From the NCBI GenBank assembly GCA_964036315.1, contig OZ038500.1, forward strand, positions 54,059,425-54,123,424: DNA of 64,000 bases, written 5' to 3'. The stretch is from Acanthosepion esculentum (lineage: Eukaryota; Mollusca; Cephalopoda; Sepiida; Sepiidae). Under the pieces are notes generated by a model. It was not told the origin of the DNA. It ran no database searches and saw nothing but the letters and a program-made list of their open reading frames with translations. The translations under genes and the position numbers were made by a program. Positions 20,440 to 31,602 of the stretch are shown here, piece after piece (within the stretch, counting starts at the first letter, position 1; each line of letters starts with the position of its first letter).

Positions 20440-21365
20440 CAGATCACGTTTGATTTTATTTCTATTGATGTTTTGTAAATACTGACAGCTGACCTTAAAA
20501 ATAACCTTCAATCTGTTGTTAACTGGGGCAAGAAATGACTAGTAAATTTGAATTCCTTCAAAATGAAACTGCTTTCTTTTAGTTATCATAGAGAACTATT
20601 TTTGCCCTCCATCAGCATGGCTGATGCTAACCTCCAGGAGAGCAGTTCATTGTGCCGCCTTGTTCTCTTGTTTTTCAATGGCATGAAGTGGAATGCTTAT
20701 AGTGGATAAAATAGGAGGTCTGTGCTAGGAAATATGGTTCACTGTGTCGTGCTGGACAGTTCTCGCCAGAAATTAATCTTGCATCACGTTTCTTCTTCAT
20801 TGCACCTTTATAAAACTGCCACAGGACTATGCATTGAATATTATTGCTATATTTCATTTGATGCTCCTGCTATATATCTTGAGATTCTCCACAAAATCCA
20901 AAGGAAGATCTGTAATTTTACGGGTCCTAACCTGGCATCTTGACTTCAGTTTCTTTCCCATTGCCATAATGTGGCTTCCCTGTATCTTTTCTGTAAATAT
21001 TTTCATAGCAATTGTTCTAATGTGCTTCCCTCTTTTGTACCTCAACCTCATGAATTGAAGTGTAGTACTAGATTGGCAATTAGGTCTCATTGTTTTACTG
21101 TTGAAATAGCTAGATACACCTGTAACTACTATTCTAATAGTTTCTTTTCTTGCACTTCTTGCATGTGAAATTCTCTTTCAGCTTATTGTTTTCCTGTCAA
21201 CTATGACTTTCCAAAATTTAAATGCAATGCCAATCACCAACTTTTTTTTTCTGAACTCTCTTTTATTGTCATTTCTCCCTACTAATGTCTTCTCATTTTC
21301 TTTTGCTCTCAGTAATGCCCGGTGTCTTAAGGGCATTATCACCTTCTTTGTGGTGAAATGATTTA
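20440..21365 (+). pseudogene. LINE-B, longest copy (part of reverse transcriptase to 3' end)
   Basis: Readings across frames give DLNSVVNWGKK-like NWG, MADANLQESSSLRLLVL, YLEILHKIQRKICNFTGPNL, LYLFCKYFHSNCSNVLPSFV, PQPHELKCSTRLAIRSHCFT, VEIARYTCNYYSNSFFSCTS and CMxNSLS. The 3' end is AGTAATGCCCGGTGTCTTAA then GGGCATTATCACCTTC with a T/A-rich tail. It covers about 250 residues more than the other copies. Many C-to-T changes fit decay. Confidence 0.85.
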
Positions 21366-21557
21366 AAAAAAAATTTACCAAGCAAGATTTCAAAATAATA
21401 TTTATTATTTATTTACTCCTCTTTATTTGATTGTTTTCTTTGTATAGCTATCTATATCCAATTGTATTTCTCTTTCTCTCAGGCAGTTCATATCTATCTA
21501 TCTATGTAGTTACTTTCTAAAATGATGCAAAAACATCTAATGTTAAGATATTTTGTA

Positions 21558-21598
21558 AAGAAATGCAGGGTTGCCCCAAAGTTTTTGCCCATAGTGTA
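21558..21598. mobile_element. Possible mariner-type terminal end
   Basis: GGTTGCCCCAAAGTTTTTGC resembles the inner part of mariner terminal repeats. No second end is visible before the TA tract. Confidence 0.3.

Positions 21599-21643
<45 letters not shown>
21599..21643. repeat. (TA)n microsatellite
   Basis: About 22 TA units. Confidence 0.95.
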
Positions 21644-21646
<3 letters not shown>

Positions 21647-21699
21647 CTCTTGGTCACTGTGTTTATCTAAAAATAAATACGCTAAAATTTACCTTCGTC

Positions 21700-21837
21700 A
21701 CTGCCGTGCACCAACGGCTTAGTGGTAGAATCTCTGACTGACGCCAATTCAGTCGGGTTTTGATCCTAGCTAGAGGCAACCAGATGTCTAGCCACACTGG
21801 AGAGCTGTGATACATCGAAACAGTCTGCCTGTGGATG

Positions 21838-21838
<1 letters not shown>
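21700..21838 (+). mobile_element. tRNA-derived SINE-like copy
   Basis: ACGGCTTAGTGGTAGAATC resembles a tRNA box A, and AGTCGGGTTTTGATCCTAGC resembles box B at tRNA-like spacing. The downstream 60 bp are not tRNA. It ends at a TA tract. No acceptor stem can be closed, so it is not a tRNA gene. Confidence 0.6.

Positions 21839-21876
<38 letters not shown>
21839..21876. repeat. (TA)n microsatellite
   Basis: About 18 TA units. Confidence 0.95.
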
Positions 21877-21877
<1 letters not shown>

Positions 21878-22206
21878 GCATGTTTCATTAAAGACAACAG
21901 ACAAGGTACTGTGAGTAAGCTTTTTAGTTTTCTTGTGTTTGAACACTTCATAATAGTAACTACGAATATGGCCACAATGTGCTGTGTTCGGAAAATAAAA
22001 CATCTCTTTAACACTGAAAACATACGCACACACCCAATTAAAGTGAAAATATAAAATCATCCTTGATAATGGCTAAAATTATAGAATTACAGGACATTTG
22101 GACAGTTTCTACACTCTGTCCCAAAAAGTAAGCATTTGTACACAAGAAAAATTAAATAAAAAGTTTAATCACAGTACCTTGTCTGTTGACTTTAATGAAA
22201 CATGCA
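21878..22206. repeat. Foldback family P, copy 1
   Basis: GCATGTTTCATTAAAGACAA... (21878-21913) is inverted at 22171-22206 with 35 of 36 bases matching. The interior carries ATATGGCCACAATGTGCTG and CCTTGATAATGGCTAAAA, shared with copies at 22310 and 56937. It lies between TA tracts. Confidence 0.8.
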
Positions 22207-22239
22207 TAAATGAAGGATTGCTGCCTAAATACACTATCA

Positions 22240-22245
22240 TGTGTG

Positions 22246-22290
<45 letters not shown>

Positions 22291-22292
22291 GG
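22240..22292. repeat. (TA)n(CA)n microsatellite
   Basis: About 11 TA then 14 CA units, following TGTG. Confidence 0.95.
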
Positions 22293-22309
22293 AGACCTAT
22301 CAAACTCCA

Positions 22310-22745
22310 TCCACAACATACTCGTTGACAATACAAGTATAATACCTTATCCACATGTAAAAAAAAGAGGTTAAAAATAATGGAAGCCTTGTTAATAAAG
22401 AGAAAAAGCCAGCACTCGATAACATCAGCTATGAACATGGCCACAATGTGCTGACTGTATTTGAACAATAAAACATTCCTAGAACTCTAGATACAAACAT
22501 AAAAAAAATCCATACATTAAGTTAAAAGTAAAAATAAAATCATCCTTGATAATGGCTAAAAGTATAGCCAAAAGCACTTGGATATACTGAAGAACATTCA
22601 GATAATTTGTACATAATTTATGTCCAGAAAATAAAATAATTAAAAAACAGAAAAAAAATTAAATAAAAAGTTTAACCACAGTACCTTGTCAGTTGTTTTT
22701 AATGAAACTTGTATAAAAGAGGGATTGCTGCCCAAATACTCAATT
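22310..22745 (+). repeat. Family P, copy 2 (unit without the inverted arm)
   Basis: It reads ACTCGTTGACAATACAAGTA, TAATGGAAGCCTTGTTAATA, GAACATGGCCACAATGTGC, CCTTGATAATGGCTAAAAGT then ATAGCCAAAAGCAC, AAAAAGTTTAACCACAGTAC and GGATTGCTGCCCAAATAC. The same blocks occur in the same order at 57180-57587. It ends at a CA/TA tract. The stem GGCT...AGCC flanked by CTTGATAAT and AAAAGC is conserved among copies. Confidence 0.8.
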
Positions 22746-22773
22746 ACACACACACACACACATATATATATAT
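22746..22773. repeat. (CA)n(TA)n microsatellite
   Basis: About 9 CA then 5 TA units. Confidence 0.9.
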
Positions 22774-23334
22774 AGGTTGATGGATAGAGAGAAAATACAA
22801 ATGTGTATATTTGTCCAAATAATATTTGAAAGACTGTATTGATTTGATTTCTTGATATTTTGGTTCAACTTTAAGCCGCACAATATGCTCAACTTTTGAG
22901 TTGATGCACTGGAAGATTGCCAGTTTTTTTAACTTCAGAAGATTTTTTTAAGTGCCTCCACTCAAGACAGTAACAAAAAAAAAAAAAGAATTAAAATCTC
23001 TGCTACACAAAAGACATAAGTAAATAAATAATAATTGCTTTTGTGTTGTGTTGACAACAGATGGTAGGTACATGAACAGACATGTTTATTTACATCTTCC
23101 AGAATACCCCAAATTTTATCTTTTTGAATGACACAAGATTTTATCTTTTGGAAAGACCCAAAGCTTTGTGTGTCAATAAGATTGAGGATTTTAGATGGAA
23201 AATATTTACTATATATACCTGAGTATAGTGTGGGCTTTTATGATCAGTTTTTGATCCTAAAAATGGGGGAATTGCACTATGCATAGGTAATTTTTTTTTC
23301 TGGAGGAGTTAAAATTCATGCAAAAATATTCCTA
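22774..23334. other. Mostly unrecognised; one small hairpin
   Basis: A hairpin at about 23218-23290 (CCTGAGTATAGTG against CACTATGCATAGG) resembles the ends of TIR element W but is not a full copy. The rest is AT-rich. Confidence 0.4.
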
Positions 23335-23339
23335 ACTAT

Positions 23340-23600
23340 GAAAATGGCAGTCCTGGGTATGACGATAAACTACATCTGGTAGCAAGGCCTCTGATTGGGA
23401 GATTGGAGGTTTTGAGGAGGATGAAACCATCTCTTAATTGCTGTTATTTTCATGTTCACTCTGACCGGGGGTAGTAGCACTTGTTAGGGGCCCAGCTATA
23501 GGCAAATAGGGAACCCCCAAACGAAACACTATGAAAGTAAGAAAATATATATTTATAGTAAAATGAAGAACAATACATTTTTTTGCAACACAAATTTCTG
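23340..23600 (+). repeat. Repeat X fragment, 5' part
   Basis: GTCCTGGGTATGACGATAAA, GCAAGGCCTCTGAT, TTTGAGGAGGATGAAACC and GGCAAATAGGGAACCCCCAA align with 49160-49380. A TTCTGGAGGAGT word lies on both sides (23299 and 23595), perhaps a target duplication. Confidence 0.65.
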
Positions 23601-23935
23601 GAGGAGTGAATTGTGTCATGGTGCCTTTTTTCTCACAGATGGTGCCCAACTGACCCTGCTATACTGTACAGTCGACAAAATCAAAAACAATGCACAGGCA
23701 CAAAATTAAAAATATAAAATGGCGACAATTTACCCATCACACCCTGTATTTCAATTTTGGTATTAAGTAACTCATAGAGATTGATATGCTGCTAAACAAA
23801 ATCGACCAACATTCTTTGTATAGGACTGGCATGTGAGTGGGATACGAAGCAGAGGTCTTATGTAGCTATTTCACTATTTATCCTATGTGTGTCTTTTTTA
23901 GTTCTCTTATTCTTTAGGACCTCCCTCCATCATCA
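23601..23935. other. No recognised content
   Basis: Nothing recognised. CACACCCTGTATTTCAA at 23741 is mariner-end-like by chance or descent. Confidence 0.35.
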
Positions 23936-23939
23936 TCGT

Positions 23940-24372
23940 CATTTACATGCTGTGTCTCTTTTGCACATGAGCGATCATGGCTCTCCACAATTTCTAGTCC
24001 CTTGTAGCTTTAAGCAATATTTGACTCTTTTTTTACCATCCCTCCTAATCCCTGCTCTCTCATCCATTCACTCAAACTCATTAGGTAAGTTTCTCACTGT
24101 TTTCCTTCACCCCTTCTTCCCTCACTAAATCCTTTGAGTATTAAACTTTCCAAGCAGTCTTTCCTCATAAAGTATTGCAGAAATTTCAACTCTTTCTGAT
24201 TTTATGCATGGGTGTCTTATTTTCCCCTAAAACTTCCTTATTGTTCATGTATTCTGTCCATGGTATTCTCAGCATCTGTCTGTAGAACCACATCTCTGTT
24301 GCTTTGAATGTTTTCTCCATCTCTAATGAAATTGTCCAGCATTCATTGTCATAAAGGAGAGTAGACTAACTC
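23940..24372 (-). pseudogene. LINE-A fragment
   Basis: It carries the LINE-A 3' tip (GAGCGATCATGGCTCTCCAC) through the KWM, TGQ and RMLRIPWTE-equivalent regions to the CATTCATTGTCATAAAGGAG block (LY.NECWTIS in reverse). Gaps and stops throughout. Confidence 0.75.
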
Positions 24373-24729
24373 AAAGATTAACAACTTTCATTCATTTGAG
24401 TTTTTTCACATTGTTATTTGTTATTTATGGCAGTAGGCCGAAAACAAGAATTCAGTCCTCCATTTTGTGCTTATGTGAAAAAATTGTTTTTTTTTTTTTC
24501 TGTAAGCAGAGACTTGACGAAAGAGACACCCTCTTGAAATTCTTGCTTGAGATTCTAGCCTCTTAGATATATTTCCCAGCTTCTACACCTTTTTCTCATC
24601 ATATTTTGCACCTACTGCAAGTAACTCACTTGGCACATCAAAGATAAGGTTTAATCACACCTCTGCATAAAAAATTACTTTTGCAGATGGGACACACCCA
24701 GTGAACCTGAGCTGCTAACTTTCAGAAAA
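24373..24729. other. No recognised content
   Basis: T-run at 24488-24500; nothing else recognised. Confidence 0.4.
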
Positions 24730-24734
24730 CCACC

Positions 24735-25060
24735 GCATTCCTTTCTTTTACTTTCTTTTCTTCTTTCTTTCTTTCTTTCATAATGAAGCCTGGTTTCCTT
24801 TTTGCAAAAATCACTGCAGATAAACATTAAAACTCATCATGTTAGTAACTAACTTACCTGAGAAGAGACTCTTACAAGGCATATACATGTTTCAAGAGAT
24901 ACCTGTTTGAGCGTGGTGTCTACTTCCAAATGAGGAGCTCAGGTGTGTTAGCTAACAGTTGAGGAATGAGTAAGATGTTCATTTTCTGTTTATATGATGT
25001 ATTGAATTTAAATCCAGCCGAGCTTTTAAATTAATATTAATTTTATAAAATGCCATCTCC
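24735..25060. repeat. Direct duplication flanking a polypyrimidine tract, left copy
   Basis: A (TTTC) run, then TTTCCTTTTTGCAAAAATCA, TTAGTAACTAACTTACCTGA, CTTCCAAATGAGGAGCTCAG and ATGCCATCTCC. The same series recurs at 25380-25670 with about 80% identity. Confidence 0.85.
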
Positions 25061-25061
25061 A

Positions 25062-25390
25062 TTTTCTTTTTTGCTTTCTTTTTTCTTTCTTTCTTTTTTC
25101 TTTCTTTCTTTTTTCTTTCTTTCTTTTTTCTTTCTTTCTTTCTTTTTTCTTTCTTTCTTTCTTTTTTCTTTCTTTCTTTCTTTTTTCTTTCTTTCTTTTT
25201 TCTTTCTTTCTTTTTTTCTTTCTTTCTTTTTTTCTTTCTTTCTTTTTTTCTTTCTTTCTTTTTTTCTTTCTTTCTTTTTTTCTTTCTTTCTTTTTTTCTT
25301 TCTTTTTTCTTTCTTTTTTTCTTTCTTTCTTTCTTTTTTTCTTTCTTTCTTTCTTTCTTTTTTCTTTCTTTCTTTTTCTCTTTATTTCCT
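25062..25390. repeat. Polypyrimidine (TTTC/TTTTTTC)n tract, about 330 bp
   Basis: Almost pure T/C on this strand, built of TTTTTTC and TTTC units. The pattern changes in blocks along the tract (TTTTTTCTTTCTTTC, then TTTTTTTCTTTCTTTC). It explains the Lys-rich minus-strand and Phe/Ser-rich plus-strand ORFs. Such mirror-repeat tracts can form triplex DNA. Confidence 0.97.
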
Positions 25391-25660
25391 TTTTTCAAAA
25401 ATCACTACAGACACTGATGCAAAGAAACATAAAAATCAGCTTGTTAGTGATTAACTCACCTGAGAAGGAACTCTCACAATGCAAGTATGTCTTTCAAGGC
25501 GTATCTGTTTAAGTTTGGTACCAACTTCCAAATGAGGAGCTCAGGTGCATTAGCAAACAGATGAGGAAATAGTGAGATATTCATTTTTAGTTTATATGAT
25601 GCACTGACATTAACTCTACCTTGGCTTCTAAATTATTATTTTTTTTTTAAATGTCATCTC
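25391..25660. repeat. Direct duplication, right copy
   Basis: Diverged copy of 24790-25060 (see that entry), ending AAATGTCATCTCC. Confidence 0.85.
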
Positions 25661-25740
25661 CTTTCAGGATGTAGGCAATCATAGATATCCGCAGATTCCT
25701 CTCTGTAGATCTTGTGCTTTGCTATGACTGCCCTTGAGAA
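25660..25740 (-). pseudogene. LINE-A 3' tip
   Basis: TCCTTTCAGGATGTAGGCAA then TCATAGATATCCGCAG matches the LINE-A 3' tip at 51187 and 7643, worn by C-to-T changes. Confidence 0.6.
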
Positions 25741-26060
25741 AAATAGTGGAGTGTTTTTTATTTTGCTTTCTCTGCAGCAGCAGCTTTATGCGAGAAATCT
25801 GAAATTGTTCTCAAGGAAATTAGTGCCAGATTACTGATTGAACTGGTTTACTCAATTGCTGGATTGGTAATGGCTGACCAGAATAAATATAAAACTAGCT
25901 TTACCTGCGGAAATTCAAAGTTTTTACCGTTTTCCATTGAAATTAATATTTTTGTGGTCTCCTAACTTCATGGAAAGTAAAAATTATATTACAATTATAT
26001 TCGTTTGTAGTTATTCATCTCCTTGATTTTTTCGACAGCAGAACCAACAATATAATAATA
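25741..26060. other. No recognised content
   Basis: Nothing recognised. Confidence 0.4.
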
Positions 26061-26064
26061 ATGG

Positions 26065-26420
26065 CAAGGCATAATGGTCGTGCGGTCTAAGGAACTAACT
26101 AATGAAGGGAGGACATGGTTTTCCTATTTGAATTTTCAGATGAATCTTAGTTCTTAGGTTACTGCATCATTATTTGAGGTTAACAGCTTTAATAAAATAT
26201 TGCGATAACAATCCTGAAAAGATTTGAAATTGACAACTTTTTCCATTTCATTTTTCCTTTCTTTCTGAAGCCAAGTGGCATTTTTGATAGGTCGTTCTTT
26301 GCAATCAAAATGGAATAGTTCATTATTTATGAGGTATTAGCAGGAGCCGTTAAACACTTTCTTCCTTTGATTTTCTCAGTGAAACCTAGTCTTATCACTG
26401 ATATGCCATTTTTGTTTTTT
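26065..26420. repeat. Repeat Y, second copy
   Basis: Shares AATGGTCGTGCGG, TTCAGATGAATCTTAGTTCT, AATTGACAACTTTTTCCATT and TTCATTATTTATGAGGTATT with 2385-3210. Blocks are in partly different order. It supplies the empty site for the element at 2904. Confidence 0.65.
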
Positions 26421-26485
26421 TTTTCATGCTCCTCACAAATGAAGAGATGTGAGGCAACAAAAATGTGGTTCTAATTTTTTTTTAT

Positions 26486-26860
26486 CTAGCCGATTTCATT
26501 TAAATTCTTTTTCTTTTTCTTTCTATCACTTTTGTTAGTAGATATCCCGCATTGTGATAATAGAAGTTCTGTCAGGAATAGTGAAATGTTGTAAGAGCCT
26601 GGGCATGAATTTACTGTAGATGGCCTTGTGATCAAGGCACTTTCTAGATATTTTTGCTGAAGTGAATGGTTTTCTCCTTTGATTGTAGTAGCATTTTTCA
26701 TGTCAAAATTGTGGTCAGTCTTGTTATGGTGGACAACCAATGCATTTGATGTATTGTTTTGTAAAATGTCCCTTCCGTGTTCATATCTTTTATTTAAATT
26801 CCTTTAGGTTTTGCCTATGTATTTTTTATAACAATTATTACAGGTGATAAAAATAAAAAA
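26486..26860 (-). pseudogene. Penelope-like element: GIY-YIG endonuclease domain remnant
   Basis: The reverse strand from about 26860 reads ITCNNCYKKYIGKT, then NLNKRYEHGRDI, followed in frame by NTSNALVVHHNKTDHNFDMK, NATTIKGENHSLQQKYLESA and LITRPSTVNSCPGSYNISLF. The pattern Y.I.CNNC..KYIG.T.R...R...H, ...HHNFD, ...LES..I is the C-terminal GIY-YIG nuclease of Penelope-like retroelements, which nicks target DNA. The Tyr-Ile-Gly and the downstream Arg/His/Glu positions are still visible. A frameshift near 26750 and the lack of the reverse transcriptase show it is dead. It supports the idea that foldbacks beside TA/CA tracts here may be Penelope-related. Confidence 0.85.
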
Positions 26861-27008
26861 TAAAAATTTAAAATTTCCAGCATCTCTCATTTGTGTGCAT
26901 GTATAGTTGCACCAACATAATGAATTTAGTCTGATGAAGTCTTAAAGGATAAAATGTGTCACAAAAAAATTTTTCCACTTTGTCATACATATATAAATAT
27001 ATACCTTA
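26861..27008. other. No classified element
   Basis: Contains CTGATGAAGTCTTAAAGGAT then AAAATG (26931-26955), a motif-like site. Confidence 0.4.
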
Positions 27009-27835
27009 TATTTCCACGTATAAAGCAATCTTTAGATAAGATAAGGTAAAAAAATATAGCAAATTTTCTTGAATTTATCATATTCCTGTAGTATAAGATA
27101 ACTGCTTATTGATTATATAAAGATGTTGCTATTGAAAATGTTATTATTTACTGTTCCTTAGAAATTCAAAATAAACAAAATAAAAAATTGATTCTATATC
27201 ATGTTTTTCCTACACACGCCCCCTAAAAGAAAACCATTGTTTTGTTTGTTTTATCATGGGATCTCGTGTGAATACTAACTCTTCTTCCACTTCCCCATTT
27301 CCTATATCTAAACATTTACACAGAGCCTGGTGTACTAATGGCCATTTACTTATACTTTATCGACTATCACAAAATACTGCTAATAACAGTACAATAATGT
27401 ACAAAAAATGTACATTCCACTTTCGACATTTTTTTATTCAGTCTTTTATTCATTATTGAATGTTTAGCGAAAGATAAAGGTTGCTGTGAATGCAATCATA
27501 ACTTGATGTTCACATTTGCTCAGCTGAGCTTGCAAGGATACAAGTTGATTTCATTGATAGGGAATTATTCTTTGAATAGGTAGTTTATTATGAAGTTATA
27601 TAATAATATAGTAATGTATAGGGTAGAAATATTTTTATTACTTTTACTAATAGTTTATTTGATAATCTGAATTTTTTCATGTACATTATTGGTTATCGTA
27701 CTGAGACCCAGATTAGCCTACTGACAAACATCACTCCAAATTTAAGGTTTCTTTTTTAGAATTGTAGTATAAGATGGCCTCTAATTTTTAAGGGTGATTT
27801 TGGGGATTTAAAGGTTGTTTTATATATGGAAATAT
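27009..27835. mobile_element. TIR element W, copy 1
   Basis: The left end ATATTTCCACGTATAAAGCA then ATCTTTAGA is inverted at the right end (reverse complement ATATTTCCATATATAAAACA then ACCTTTA). Subterminal TATAAGAT-type motifs also mirror each other (27100 and 27765). The interior is about 75-80% identical to 41297-42441. No transposase visible, so non-autonomous. Superfamily unknown. Confidence 0.75.
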
Positions 27836-29192
27836 ATCAGTGGTGACTCCAGGTGGGGGTTGTTTTTGGTGGGCTCAGCCTGAGTGAGTCAACATTCAAG
27901 TATATCTCTCTTAGTGCTTAGGTTTCATTCTTGATTTCAGCTGGATCCCAAATTAACTGTTTTAACTCTGCCTGAAAATATTGACAAATACATTTCATTG
28001 ATCTTCTTCATAATAAAGAAGAAAGAAATAAAGAAAGTAAGTATGTAAAAAAATAAAAAAAAAAAAAAAAAAAAAATGAAATTAACATAGATAGTCAGGC
28101 TGGGCTGAGCAGATTTGAGCCCTGTCAAGCTGGAGATATACTTAATAGGCAATGTATTTCTTGCTTTAATTTTATAATTATTCTTTTAAAAATCTCTAAT
28201 GACTTGTATTTTCAAAGAACACATTTTTATTTCAACTTGTTGTTTTCAAATGTCCATTTTAAGTAATTTATTCCATACATTATAAAGTTTTTTAGTGGAG
28301 TGTATCAATTGGAAAAAGGACAAATTAAATTTAGCTCAACTTAGTCAGCGAACATCAAAGAAAATGGCAGCCTTAACTCATCAAATGGAGTGTTGGAGTT
28401 TTGAGTGTGACTGGGGTAGTGTTGAGGAAACATGACGTCAGCAGTACTGATCATAAACGCACAATAAATTTAACTAAAAATTCACAGACAAACATAAACA
28501 CACTAATGCATAGGCATATATACAAACACACACTTGAGATAGATACATATTATTTAAAAAAAAAAACAACATATCTGGCTAGTGTATTCCACTTCTGCTT
28601 TCATTTCTTTACCAAAAAGTGAAATTATGTTTTAAGTAAATATTGAATGCAGAAATATGAGAGATGATATACCATTATCAGTTGTCAAAATACTATCTAT
28701 CTAATGAGATGCTTCAATCAATGATAAAAGGTCATAACTAATCATTTTAAGATGATTTGATTTGAGAATTTTTAATTTGCACAGCAATGTTTTAGTAAAC
28801 ATTTTTATTGAAAACGTTTTACTTATACACATACATTTTTCTGCTTCTCTGAGAGTTTAACTCACCATTACATTGTATCTTTTATTTTTTTTGAAGCTTC
28901 ACTGAAATTGTAAAAATCATTTTGGACATATTTTTTTCAATTTGGTGTTTTTTGTTTTTCATTATAAATGTTGCTTGTTATAAGATATCAATGTTTATGT
29001 CAATTTCATATATGCGTTGAGCTATGTACCTAGCCATAATCTAAATCTTTAATTAATTACTCAAATCATCAGAATAGAATTATTTTAAAAGTTTGTGCAT
29101 TCTTATGAACATGTCATCTTGTAAAAAAGACACCTACACTATCGATAAAAAATAATTTACCAATAATGGAGAATGACATTGTGTTAGATCTT

Positions 29193-29930
29193 TGTTGTAA
29201 CTTAGGAAAAGGTTACTGAATAAGAATAACCAAAACTAAGGTTGGAAATTGTAGAATAATCCACCTTGAGAAAGAGAGCTATTTATGGTGCCATGGATCA
29301 TCTCATTGTGCTCAAGTGGGATAGTCCATTCCTTGGGCTGTGATTGGCTGCTGGTACATGAGTGGAGGTATTTCTGTTTAAATACCTAGCTTGATTCCAG
29401 TCAGTTTGCAGGGTTTGTATTGAGTTTATTTTTGTCTGCCAGCTGGACGCTAGCTGGGACCCTTACGCCGGTAACTGTTGTTATTCTATTGTTATTCTAC
29501 AGAAATGAATGATAATATTTATAGCAGGAACAACATACAAGATTTACAAGCTGCATGAAGTAAGTAATCAACTGTTAGTGGTGCGCGCTAGAAGTGAATC
29601 AAGGTGAATCCGACAGTGAAGATATTCACTAACCTCCCCATGCAGTCAGATGTGGCGCAAGGCCGAATTTAATGTAGGGTGAACTGAGGCTCGGGCAAAA
29701 ATTCCCTGTAGACCCTGTATACATGAGGTAGGGGTAGCTGTCTACAATACCCAGATGAGACTCTGCCCTTCGACATAGCCTCGTCTGGGTTCCTCTCTGT
29801 CCAGAAGTAGAGAGTTTGAGAAGCATATGGGAAGTGAATCCCATGGTGAATCAACATACAGTATATTCCACTGTATTTATAAGGATTATAAAGGGACATA
29901 CGCATTATAGTCCATAGGTACGGTATAACA
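29193..29930. mobile_element. TG...CA element, copy 3 (738 bp), perfect 5-bp target duplication
   Basis: It starts TGTTGTAACTTAGG and ends CGGTATAACA, with exact ATCTT at 29188-29192 and 29931-29935. The longest copy has a CCAAT-type word (GTGATTGGCTG, about 29340) and a TATA-like TTTAAATACC (about 29377) at promoter spacing, which would suit an LTR. There is no internal coding sequence. It is nested in the hAT element. Confidence 0.85.
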
Positions 29931-30014
29931 ATCTTAAAGAAATTTATTTGGGAAGAGGAATATTTTGGAAAAGTGAGAAATTATTAAATTAGGCCCACTG
30001 ACTCCTTTGTTGAA

Positions 30015-31150
30015 AACTAAAGTCAGTACACGTTTTTTCAAAATGAATGGTATCAACAGATTGATTGGTTGTGTGAAAGTGTGTCAGAAGGAAAACTCTA
30101 CTGTTCAGCTCAACGTGGACAGATGGGGGTTATAGCAGTTATAAAAATATTTTGACCGGCAGAAAAGTTCATTCTAAATCTATGAGCCATTTAAATAATT
30201 ACAAATGTTTAAAAACATTTGGTTTATATGACATCATAACTGCTATTAGTGAATCTGCAATGCTTAAAAGGGAACGACATAACAAATTTGTTGAAGAAAA
30301 CAATATATTTAAAAAAGAAAAAGTTAATAAATTCTATATTATATCTTTGCAAACAAGACCTACCATTGCGTGGCCATGATGAAGGAAGGGATAGCTTGAA
30401 GAAAGGAAATTATTGTGAGATATTACATTGCTTTGCAGAAATAGATATTGTCTTTGCATCAAGACTTTTATATCAATGAAGAATCAAAACAATTTTCAGG
30501 AGTTTCAAGTACGATACAGAATGACATTATATCTGCAATTGATAAGATAATATCTGATGTAATTTAAACTGAAGTAGAAAGTACTCCATTTATTTCAGTA
30601 GAGGCAGACGAAACTACTGATTGTGTAATGGATGTACAGCGTTCTATTATAATCAGGTATGTTACTGGATGCAAAATGAATGAAAGATTTTTAGGATTTT
30701 ATGATGTAAGTAATGATAAGTGCTTCATGGTCAGCTGATGTAATAAAAACTGCTTTAAACTCCTTTAGTAAGGTTAAAAGAAAACTAGTTTGCCAATGGA
30801 GTAGCCATAATGGCAGGTGAATGAAACGGCATACAAATAAAATTTAGAGAAAAAAAGGTTTAAATATGGTGACTTTATTTATTGTTATGCACATAAGCTT
30901 AATTTGATTTTACATCAAAGTGCCAAGAAGATTAATGGACATTTCAAACATTTACGCAACTTTACATCTTATAGTACAAAGAGAAAGATTATATTTAGGT
31001 ATTTTAAAGCCAGTATTTCCTCACTCTGTGACACAAGGTGATGTTATAGATCCAGAACTGTGTCAGCGGTAAAAGATTCACATGAAAACTTGAAAAGTGC
31101 ATTTCAAAATTGGGATGAAGATAAACTCAGTGAAGCTGATAATCTATTGG
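30015..31150 (+). pseudogene. hAT transposase pseudogene, TTF zinc finger and DUF4371 part
   Basis: In order across three frames: a TTF-type finger reading FQNEWYQQIDWLCESVSEGK then LYC (30035-30110) and YKNILTGRKVHSKSMSHLNN (30140-30200); DLPLRGHDEGRDSLKKGNY (30360-30415), the LRGHDE motif of DUF4371; FISVEADETTDCVMDVQRSI and NERFLGFYDVS (30590-30710), with the D-E-T-T-D catalytic-region motif of ZMYM1-like hAT proteins; YCYAHKLNLILHQSAKKING (30890-30950). Single-base indels and stops separate the pieces. The enzyme would have cut and moved the surrounding element. Confidence 0.85.
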
Positions 31151-31602
31151 TCATATTGAACACATTCAGTTTCATATTTTTTATAAACTGCTTTTTATAC
31201 AATATTATCATGTGCTGAGAAATTGTTTGACATTCTACAATGTAAACAGCATGAATTAAAATATTGAAAATCAATGCAAATGATGAACCGTATAAAAATA
31301 AAAACACAACAATGCTTGAGATTAAACATTTGAATAATTCTGACTACTTCTCCAAAAATAACCAGAGGAAAGCAAATGCACTATAAAGTAATTTATCTGG
31401 AAATATTTCAGAGTATAATGTCATTAAGGGAGTGATTTGCACACGTTGAAGAATTTCAATATTTTGAAGTTTGATCTATTTCATGTTAAGAAGTTTGAAA
31501 TGTTTACAGATAATTTTCTAATGAAACCTATAACAACTTTGCAATGCAAATAAGTACTCAAATTTATTTGATTACAAATCTTTAGTAAACGAACTGAAAT
31601 AT

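Noticed and set aside
21700..21780. tRNA gene
   Set aside because: Box A and B are tRNA-like but no acceptor or anticodon stem closes, and non-tRNA sequence follows as in a SINE. The same holds for 40345, 48405, 58640 and 63098.
24979..25398. 139-codon Lys/Glu/Arg-rich ORF (minus) and its Phe/Ser-rich partner (plus)
   Set aside because: Pure translation of the TTTC polypyrimidine tract; no coding signal.
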